From: Gammaproteobacteria bacterium
Lineage (GTDB): Bacteria; Pseudomonadota; Gammaproteobacteria; QOAV01
DNA length: 19,391 bases
Assembly (NCBI GenBank): GCA_027067235.1
Contig: JALXFQ010000191.1
Location: 1-19,391 of the forward strand
Direction of reading: 5' to 3'
A program made the position numbers and the translations under genes. The stretch's first letter is position 1; every line of letters starts with the position of its first letter. Shown piece after piece: positions 14,107-19,391 of the stretch. Below the pieces are notes generated by a model. That model worked only from the letters and a program-made list of their open reading frames with translations, did not search any database and was not told the DNA's origin.

Positions 14107-14446
14107 TATCACCCCCGCTGCGCTGGCGCAGATCAAAAAAGCCGAAAAACAGTACCAGGGCGAAGACCTGCACTTGCGGGTGGCGGCCAAACAGCACGAA
14201 AATGGCGCCATAGAATATGGCATGGGATACGACCAGCTGCGCGATAAGGATCAGATATTCTCCATCTCCGGGGTGGAAGTACTGATATCCCGGTCCAGCG
14301 CCGATCTGATCAGGGGCGCCACCCTGGATTACATCGAAGTGGAAGGCGGTGACAGTCAGTTTGCTTTCATCAACCCCAATGATGCGGCGCACAGGCCGCC
14401 GGAAGGGATGGAATACTTGTTTGAAAAGGAACAGCCGGAACACTGA
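14099..14446 (+). CDS. dsrR: DsrR, cysteine-free A-type (IscA-like) protein
   Basis: DsrR, 115 residues, has the A-type iron-sulfur carrier fold (INITPAALAQIKKA start; GVEVLISRSSADLIRGATLDYIEV in the core) but contains no cysteine at all, so it lacks the three Cys that bind Fe-S in IscA/ErpA. This is the diagnostic feature of DsrR, reported in A. vinosum to act in control of dsr expression rather than as an Fe-S carrier. I chose the ATG at 14099 with CAGGAG upstream; it overlaps the end of dsrN by 8 bases. Its TGA stop is in the same frame as the following kinase and only three codons from the kinase ATG. Confidence 0.9.
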   Translation: MINITPAALAQIKKAEKQYQGEDLHLRVAAKQHENGAIEYGMGYDQLRDKDQIFSISGVEVLISRSSADLIRGATLDYIEVEGGDSQFAFINPNDAAHRPPEGMEYLFEKEQPEH

Positions 14447-14455
14447 CCCAGCCGC

Positions 14456-15820
14456 ATGAAACGCGAGGCTGCAGCAGCGCTGCAAACACTGGAGCGCTAT
14501 GTGGAGATGATCAGCAATGGTCAGTATGACCAGAAAATCCGTGTTGCCGACCCCAGCTACAGGAATCTGGCGGACAAGCTTGCCGCGCTGGCCACAGCGA
14601 TGCGGGAATCAGTGCTGGACGTGGACAGCCAGGTGCGCGACAAAACCGAGCGCCTGGAACAGAAACGCGGTTCCCTGGAAATTCTGTACGACGTGGCTTC
14701 CACCATCAACGAATCCCACGATTTGCAACAGCTGCTTACGGCCACCATGCGCAAGCTCATGGGCGTTGTCGGCGCCCCGGCCGGCGCCGCCAAGTTGCTG
14801 GACGAAAAAGGCGGAACCCGTCTGACCCGCTATGTGGGCATTCACGATGAACGGGCGGCGGCGACAGAAGACAGCGGGCTGTTTGGCGCTTTCAACGGCA
14901 CGGTGCCGCAAGTGGTGGGGAAGCGGCTGGATGTTGACGAAAGCAGCGATATCCGCAGCCTGCTTGCCAAAGATGTCCGCGGTGTCATCAGCATTCCCCT
15001 GCGTTATCAGGACCGCACCGTCGGTGTCTATCATCTGCTGACTGCCACTCCCGATGTGGCGGCGACCGAAGAAATGCAGGAGCTGCTGGAAACCGTGGGC
15101 AAGCAACTGGGTTTTGCCATCGAGAAAGCGCGCCTGGATGCGGAATCCAAACGCCTGTCCATCATCGAGGAACGCAACCGGCTGGCCCATGATCTGCACG
15201 ATTCCCTGGCCCAGACTCTGGTCAGCCTGCGCTTCCAGGTGCGCAATCTAGACCAGACCCTGCAGCAGACCGGCGACTATGCCTCGATTCATGAAATAGA
15301 AAAGGTAGAGGCCAGTATCGACGAAGCCAACAGCGAATTGCGTGATCTGATCGCGCATTTTCGCTCTCCCATGGATAAACAGGGCCTGTACCCGGCGCTG
15401 GACCGCGTCATCAAGCGCTTCAAGCGTGACTCGGGCGTGGCCGCCTATCTGCAATATGACTGCGACAACGAGAACCTCAGCGCCAGCCAGGAACTGCAGG
15501 TCATGCGTATTGTGCAGGAATCGCTGAACAATGTGAAAAAACACGCCCGCGCGCATACTGTACGGGTGCTGGTGCAATGCAGCAACACTGACGGTTACCA
15601 GGTGCTGATCGAAGACGATGGCGTCGGTTTTGAAGGGCCTGCTCCCAGCGATCATCCCGGCACCCATATCGGTTTGACGGTTATGAAGGAGCGCGCCGCC
15701 AGACTGGGAGGGGAACTGATTATCGAGAGCGAACCGGGTGACGGCACCCGGGTAGAGCTGAACATGCCGTTTTCTGCCGGTTCCGGGGATACTCTTTCCT
15801 CCGTCCCCCAAAATGGGTAG
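14456..15820 (+). CDS. NarX-like sensor histidine kinase without membrane sensor
   Basis: A 454-residue kinase that looks like the cytoplasmic half of NarX. It begins in a HAMP-like segment (about 14-50), continues with a signalling helix (VDSQVRDKTERLEQK, 56-70) and a GAF-type domain (about 75-225). A HisKA_3 dimerisation box follows, RLAHDLHDSLAQTL with phospho-acceptor His248, then the ATPase domain (N box ESLNNVKKHA near 355-364, DDGVGF 387-392, HIGLTVMKERA 404-414). There is no hydrophobic segment, and the in-frame stop of dsrR nine bases upstream leaves no room for one, so it must sense a cytoplasmic signal. The GAF part has no Cys. No clear Shine-Dalgarno is seen, so coupling to dsrR is likely. 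It pairs with the regulator at 15925. Confidence 0.88.
   Translation: MKREAAAALQTLERYVEMISNGQYDQKIRVADPSYRNLADKLAALATAMRESVLDVDSQVRDKTERLEQKRGSLEILYDVASTINESHDLQQLLTATMRKLMGVVGAPAGAAKLLDEKGGTRLTRYVGIHDERAAATEDSGLFGAFNGTVPQVVGKRLDVDESSDIRSLLAKDVRGVISIPLRYQDRTVGVYHLLTATPDVAATEEMQELLETVGKQLGFAIEKARLDAESKRLSIIEERNRLAHDLHDSLAQTLVSLRFQVRNLDQTLQQTGDYASIHEIEKVEASIDEANSELRDLIAHFRSPMDKQGLYPALDRVIKRFKRDSGVAAYLQYDCDNENLSASQELQVMRIVQESLNNVKKHARAHTVRVLVQCSNTDGYQVLIEDDGVGFEGPAPSDHPGTHIGLTVMKERAARLGGELIIESEPGDGTRVELNMPFSAGSGDTLSSVPQNG
15804..15819. promoter_or_regulatory. NarL-like 7-2-7 site before the response-regulator gene (copy 2)
   Basis: TCCCCCA-AA-ATGGGTA, overlapping the kinase stop. The right half, read on the minus strand, is TACCCAT, a perfect match to TACYYMT; the left half matches 5 of 7. 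It is 13 of 16 identical to the site at 1552-1567. It lies 105 bases before the regulator ATG, suited to autoregulation. A surrounding CCGTCC/GGACGG inverted pair (15801-15806, 15824-15829) could alternatively form an RNA stem. Confidence 0.4.
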
Positions 15821-15835
15821 TATGGACGGCTGAAC

Positions 15836-15940
15836 ATGGCCATGGCGAAGGGCTGGCGCTGCCCGACGGGTTGCGCCTGCGGCAAGCGCCATCGCAACGC
15901 TACGAACGGGGAATTGGAGGTTTCATGCAGGTCTTGTTAA
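15836..15940 (+). CDS. Possible 34-aa cysteine-rich ORF overlapping the regulator start
   Basis: An ATG at 15836 has GGACGG about seven bases upstream and opens 34 codons with five cysteines at positions 9, 13, 15, 31 and 34 (CPTGCACGK ... GELEVSCRSC). It ends at TAA 15938-15940, overlapping the response-regulator ORF by 16 bases. The Cys spacing and ELEV-before-CxxC pattern faintly recall very small zinc-ribbon proteins of the Com type, but the ELEV codons also contain the regulator's Shine-Dalgarno, so chance is quite possible. Confidence 0.25.
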   Translation: MAMAKGWRCPTGCACGKRHRNATNGELEVSCRSC

Positions 15941-16575
15941 TCGACGACCATGCGTTGTTCCGGGTAGGTTTGCAGGAGCTGCTGGAACGCAGGCAGATTG
16001 AGGTGATCGCCGTTGCGTCCGGTGAAGAAGGCGTGAAAGTGGCAAAAAAAGTCAGGCCTGACGTGATTCTGCTGGATATCCGCATGCCCGATGTCAATGG
16101 CCTGTCGGTACTGGCCAGGCTGCGCAAGGAAGGCCTGGAAATGCCTATCAGCATGCTGACCACCTCGCGTGACGAAATGGATCTGGTCGAGGCGCTGCGC
16201 AATGGTGCCCAGGGCTATCTGCTCAAGGATATGGAGCCAGACGAGCTGATTAACGCCATGAACGATATCGTCAACGGCGAGACGGTGGTTGCGCCCGACC
16301 TTACCGGTACTCTGGCCAAGGCGCTGCAGGGCGATGGCGATGCGGCGACCGCCAAAACGCCGTTTTCCGACCTGACGCCGCGCGAGCGGGAAATACTGTG
16401 TCATCTTGCCGAGGGTCAGAGCAACAAGGTGATCGCCCGCCATCTCGGTATTTCCGACGGCACGGTAAAACTGCATGTGAAATCCATCTTACGCAAGCTC
16501 GATGTGCACTCGCGGGTGGAAGCCGCAGTCATGGCGGTGGAACAGCGCCTCTGCAAGAACAACAACCAGACCTGA
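15925..16575 (+). CDS. NarL-family response regulator
   Basis: A 216-residue regulator. The receiver domain (1-120) shows the acidic pair Asp7-Asp8, phospho-acceptor Asp51 (VILLDIRMPDVNG), Thr79 and Lys101. The LuxR/NarL-type helix-turn-helix (about 148-205) has LTPREREIL, and its recognition part VKLHVKSILRKLDVHSRVEA is close to that of NarL. The ATG at 15925 is chosen because TTGGAGG stands five to six bases upstream; an earlier in-frame ATG would add 18 residues before the receiver. It is separated from the kinase by 104 bases containing a NarL-like site and a Cys-rich ORF. It ends 12 bases from the convergent dsrS stop, with no terminator seen between them. Confidence 0.92.
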   Translation: MQVLLIDDHALFRVGLQELLERRQIEVIAVASGEEGVKVAKKVRPDVILLDIRMPDVNGLSVLARLRKEGLEMPISMLTTSRDEMDLVEALRNGAQGYLLKDMEPDELINAMNDIVNGETVVAPDLTGTLAKALQGDGDAATAKTPFSDLTPREREILCHLAEGQSNKVIARHLGISDGTVKLHVKSILRKLDVHSRVEAAVMAVEQRLCKNNNQT

Positions 16576-16587
16576 GCAGTGCGGAAA

Positions 16588-17712
16588 TCAGGCGCCGCGC
16601 AAAATGGCAAACTGCCGCAGGATGGGCGTGGTGACGGGCTCAAGGCGTTTTTTCATGACCGTGCCGACTGCGTCCGTGTGGCCAAGAATGTCATCTACGG
16701 TCAATTCCCCGACCCGGCTCAGGGTCAGCGCCGCCTGCAATTCGGGCTTCAATTCAGGCAACCGCTGTATCATCTGCGCCAGCTCCGGCGCGGCCCGGGC
16801 AGTGTCCTGGTCGCAGATCGCCCGCGCCTCGTGTGCGGCTTCGTCCATGCTGGAGACCGGCCTGGATTGCGGGTCTATGCGTGAGAAGTAGCCCTGCATG
16901 GCATGCATGAGGGCTACCACCACATCCTGATCCAGCGGCCGGTTGATGACCGACTCGCAGGCCCGCATGAACGCCCGGCCAGCAGGGCGGAACAGGCCGT
17001 CCAGCTGAATGGCGGCATGGTTGCCCGCATCCATCAGCGCGCGCAGTTTTGCCGCGACTTGATGATCCAGGGTCCGGGCATCGGACTGCTCCGGCAGATC
17101 CTCGGGATCAGCCAGCAGGAAACCGACCCGGTAAGAAGATTTGCGCTGGCCCGCGCGCCAGATCCTGTCACGGGTTTCGGCGTCGATCAGACCGGTTTGC
17201 AGGATCAGCCGGATGCCCTCGATGATGGCAATGGAATCGGTTTCAAACGGCAGGAACTCGATAATGAAATCGGCCAGCTCGCGGCCAAAATCGCTTTTTG
17301 CCACGCTTTCGCGGGCCAGCATTCTGCGCGCATTGTCAAAAGAAGGTTGATGCCACCAGGCAAGGCGCGCCAGTTGCGGCGTCAGTCCGGGGGCGCAGAC
17401 CACGGCCATGACCGCCTCGTCTTCGCCCAGTTTGAGCAGGTCGCCCAGATGCTGGTCCGGCTGTTGCCCCATGCGCGTCCAGCGCTTGAGAAAAACCGGA
17501 TAGCCGCCGGGCGAGCCCAGCACCGCGCCGGACAAACATTCCTTCACCGCCTTGATATACTGGTCGGTGCGGCAGTTGGGATTGAGCGGGACCCTGGCTT
17601 CGCCCTTGTCAGAATAACCGTAAACCGTCATGCTACCTTCGTCGATGCGTATGGCGTCGGCATTGTTGACGAGCACATTCAGACGGAGCTGGTCTTCGCT
17701 TGATAAGTTCAT
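16588..17712 (-). CDS. dsrS: DsrS, dsr-associated regulatory protein
   Basis: A soluble 374-residue protein that I recognise from memory as DsrS by its N-terminus (LSSEDQLRLNVLVNNADAIR, then IDEGSMTVYGYSDKGEARV) and the segment LSGAVLGSPGGYPVFLKRWT (residues 60-79). It has no membrane segment, signal peptide or metal motif. In A. vinosum dsrS is the last gene of the operon and its loss affects dsr expression at a post-transcriptional level; no enzyme activity is known. Here it is on the opposite strand, convergent with the kinase/regulator pair, so it has its own promoter (upstream 77 bases shared with fxsA; no clear hexamers). The name rests on remembered similarity and on position. Confidence 0.78.
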   Translation of the reverse strand: MNLSSEDQLRLNVLVNNADAIRIDEGSMTVYGYSDKGEARVPLNPNCRTDQYIKAVKECLSGAVLGSPGGYPVFLKRWTRMGQQPDQHLGDLLKLGEDEAVMAVVCAPGLTPQLARLAWWHQPSFDNARRMLARESVAKSDFGRELADFIIEFLPFETDSIAIIEGIRLILQTGLIDAETRDRIWRAGQRKSSYRVGFLLADPEDLPEQSDARTLDHQVAAKLRALMDAGNHAAIQLDGLFRPAGRAFMRACESVINRPLDQDVVVALMHAMQGYFSRIDPQSRPVSSMDEAAHEARAICDQDTARAAPELAQMIQRLPELKPELQAALTLSRVGELTVDDILGHTDAVGTVMKKRLEPVTTPILRQFAILRGA

Positions 17713-17789
17713 TGGTTGCCATCATTTACAAGAGGTCCGCATTGTCCACGATAGCCCGCACAAACCCCATAGCCAAACGGTAATAGCCC

Positions 17790-18242
17790 ATGCCCATCCT
17801 GTTTATCCTGTTTATCGTTGTTCCCGTCATCGAAATGTACCTGCTGATTCAGGTGGGTGGCGTTATCGGCGCAGGCTGGACCATTTTCCTGGTGGTTCTG
17901 ACCGCCGTCATCGGCGCGGCTCTGGTGCGTTCCCAGGGCCTGGGCCTGATTCAGAAAGTGCAAACCCGGATGGCGCAGGGCCGGATGCCGGCCATGGAAA
18001 TGGCCGAAGGCATGTGCATTCTGCTGGCCGGCGCCTTGCTGATGACGCCCGGTTTCTTTACCGACACCCTGGGTTTCGCCTGCCTGATACCACCGCTGCG
18101 TCGCATGATGATTAAATATCTCGCCGGCAAAGGCATGCTCGGAACGGCCGGCGGGCCTGTGAAGACCGGTGACGCCGGCAGGCCTGCGGCCTCGCGTGGC
18201 AAAGACGTGCTGGAAGGCGAATTCCGTGAACTGGACGAGTGA
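17790..18242 (+). CDS. fxsA: FxsA family membrane protein
   Basis: FxsA, 150 residues, is a small inner-membrane protein, named in E. coli for suppressing phage F exclusion; its cellular role is not known. The family signatures are clear: PVIEMYLLIQVGGVIGAGWT (residues 12-31), VVLTAVIGAALVRSQG (35-50) and LLAGALLMTPGFFTDTLGF (78-96). Three to four membrane segments lie in the first 105 residues, followed by a polar tail ending KDVLEGEFRELDE. It is divergent from dsrS by 77 bases and has only a weak Shine-Dalgarno. It is probably a housekeeping gene marking the end of the sulfur region. Confidence 0.93.
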   Translation: MPILFILFIVVPVIEMYLLIQVGGVIGAGWTIFLVVLTAVIGAALVRSQGLGLIQKVQTRMAQGRMPAMEMAEGMCILLAGALLMTPGFFTDTLGFACLIPPLRRMMIKYLAGKGMLGTAGGPVKTGDAGRPAASRGKDVLEGEFRELDE

Positions 18243-18265
18243 GGTATCCATCCCTGCGGCCGGTG

Positions 18266-19030
18266 TCAGGAAGGCGGATTCAGGCCAAGATACTGCTTCT
18301 CCCAGACCAGATATTGCTGGCGTGCGGTTTCGGCGAATACTTCGGCGTCGTCGAAATGCTGCGGATACCACGGGTCAAACACATGGAAGTTGGCCGTGGG
18401 ATTCTGTGATCGCATGAAGCGGAACAGCATGTCCAGCAGATTGTACGGTGGCTGCCACTCGAAATCGTCCTGGCACTCGTAGTGAATAAAAACCGGCAGC
18501 ACCGGCAGGCCGGTCTGCATGGCGGCATCAAAAGCGCCGGGATAGAAACGCTCGGCGATACGCCGGCCCTTGCAGCCGCCTTCCGGATAAATCACCATGT
18601 TCTGCCCCGACTTCAGAGTGTCGATGATGGCCTGTTTGGCCGCGTGGCGTGACTCGGAGGACTTGCGATCCACGAACAGGGTGCCTACAGCGCGATTGAT
18701 TTTACCGGCAATGAACCAGTCCGCCACGGCTGCCTTGGCCAGTGACTGCACCGGAAACAGGGAAGGCGTGCCGATGTCTTCCAGAGCTGAGGGATGGTTG
18801 GCGATGAGCACATAATGCTGCGGCAGCCGCTTGCTGTTGTTCTGATGCAGCTTGAGACGCACGCCGAGGGCGCGCACGAACATCTGGCACCAGCTGCGGA
18901 AAATACGAAAATACAATGATCCGTGGGTGGATTTCGGCAAAAACGCCCACAGCCAGGCAACCACCGAGATAAGAATGAAATCCAGCCAGTGAGCGAGCCG
19001 GATCAGCCAGCGCCCGAAAAAATGAAACAT
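18266..19030 (-). CDS. PlsC-like lysophospholipid acyltransferase family protein
   Basis: A 254-residue acyltransferase of the LPLAT superfamily, probably acting on lysophosphatidate or another lipid at the inner membrane. A hydrophobic N-terminal segment (about 15-32) is followed by motif I at 78-85 (NHPSALED), motif II-like GTLFVDRKS (116-124) and motif III YPEGGCKG (148-155). Motif I is unusual: counting from His79 the fifth position is Glu84 and Asp85 comes one later, instead of the standard H-x4-D. The start at 19030 has GGAG six to seven bases upstream. Its stop is 23 bases from the convergent fxsA stop. The substrate cannot be told. Confidence 0.82.
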   Translation of the reverse strand: MFHFFGRWLIRLAHWLDFILISVVAWLWAFLPKSTHGSLYFRIFRSWCQMFVRALGVRLKLHQNNSKRLPQHYVLIANHPSALEDIGTPSLFPVQSLAKAAVADWFIAGKINRAVGTLFVDRKSSESRHAAKQAIIDTLKSGQNMVIYPEGGCKGRRIAERFYPGAFDAAMQTGLPVLPVFIHYECQDDFEWQPPYNLLDMLFRFMRSQNPTANFHVFDPWYPQHFDDAEVFAETARQQYLVWEKQYLGLNPPS

Positions 19031-19079
19031 GCGACACTCCGTTACCCCGTACTGGCGGCAGTGTAGCAGCGCCTCCGTC

Positions 19080-19391
19080 TTATTTCACTTTCACCCAGGC
19101 TTTCTCCCAGTCCCAGCCGGTGCCCGGCTCATAGGAGGCGGGCGCCTGGCCACAGAGATTGTTGGCCGGATAGGGTCTGCAGCGGTACAGCTGACCCTGG
19201 TGAGTAACCACATCACCGCTGGCGTAAAAGGCGCCGGCCATGTATTGGCGGTTTTGCGCGGAGACGATGGCGCGCCGGTCTGCGCGCGCGGCCTGCGCCA
19301 GCGGACCGCCGGCATCGGCCAGCACAGTATGGGCGGCGGAAAGGTCGGAGATGAATGCGCCGTCCGGGCACAAGGCAGCGTTGCTGGCGTT
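19080..19391 (-). CDS. C-terminal part of a protein with a chitin-binding type 3-like module
   Basis: The frame is open to the right edge and stops at TAA 19082-19080, so 103 codons of the 3' end are seen; the TTG at 19373 is not a convincing start. The last ~47 residues (AGAFYASGDVVTHQGQLYRC ... WDWEKAWVKV) have the aromatic pattern of carbohydrate-binding module family 5/12 (Y-x-x-GD-x-V-x-x-x-G-x-x-Y ... W). Two Cys in YRC...NLCG could form a disulfide, fitting an exported protein. The upstream part (CPDGAFISDLSAAHTVLADA) is not recognised. It follows the same direction as the acyltransferase gene, which begins 49 bases further on. Confidence 0.55.
   Translation of the reverse strand, partial: NASNAALCPDGAFISDLSAAHTVLADAGGPLAQAARADRRAIVSAQNRQYMAGAFYASGDVVTHQGQLYRCRPYPANNLCGQAPASYEPGTGWDWEKAWVKVK

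Noticed and set aside
15871..15924. Upstream in-frame ATG for the response regulator
   Set aside because: It would add 18 residues before the receiver domain, which normally begins at the protein start; TTGGAGG directly precedes the ATG at 15925.
1..19391. Mobile elements, CRISPR arrays, tRNA or rRNA genes, dsrD
   Set aside because: No transposase or integrase frame, no regularly spaced repeats, no tRNA-like or rRNA sequence and no dsrD-like gene seen.

Overview
The window carries a nearly complete reverse-type dissimilatory sulfite reductase (rDsr) cluster, read on the + strand in the order dsrA-B-E-F-H-C-M-K-L-J-O-P-N-R. This is the same order as in Allochromatium vinosum. The presence of dsrEFH, dsrL and dsrN, and the absence of dsrD, point to oxidation of stored or intermediate sulfur rather than sulfate reduction. 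Together with fxsA, a PlsC-like acyltransferase and moderately high GC, this suggests a sulfur-oxidising gammaproteobacterium. Genus cannot be told from the sequence.

Layout. 1-1373 (minus strand): a TauD/TfdA-type Fe(II)/2-oxoglutarate dioxygenase followed by two small unrecognised genes, the last running off the left edge. 1374-1793: a 420-base divergent regulatory region with an FNR-like box, a sigma70-type promoter, an operator-like palindrome, a NarL-like 7-2-7 site and hairpins. 1794-12579: dsrABEFHCMKLJOP. 12580-12738: a gap with a weak terminator-like hairpin, a palindrome and a possible 42-aa ORF. 12739-14446: dsrN and dsrR. 14456-16575: a membrane-free NarX-like histidine kinase and a NarL-like response regulator. 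16588-17712 (minus): dsrS, convergent with the operon. 17790-19391: fxsA, a lysophospholipid acyltransferase gene (minus) and the 3' part of a gene with a chitin-binding-like module (minus).

How the genes work together (established for the family). DsrEFH passes sulfur to the two C-terminal cysteines of DsrC. Siro(ha)em-amide DsrAB, with DsrL supplying the electron link to NAD(P)+, oxidises the sulfur to sulfite. The membrane complex DsrMKJOP is thought to reoxidise or re-form DsrC trisulfide and exchange electrons with the quinone pool and periplasm. DsrN amidates siroheme. DsrR and DsrS act in control of dsr expression in A. vinosum.

Most notable: a two-component system lies exactly between the two known regulatory genes dsrR and dsrS. 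Its kinase begins inside the HAMP domain and has no membrane sensor. Two related 16-base sites (13 of 16 identical), both resembling the NarL 7-2-7 site, lie in the dsrA leader and immediately before the response-regulator gene. This suggests a dedicated cytoplasmic-signal circuit for sulfur oxidation that also controls itself. This is inference from sequence and has not been tested.
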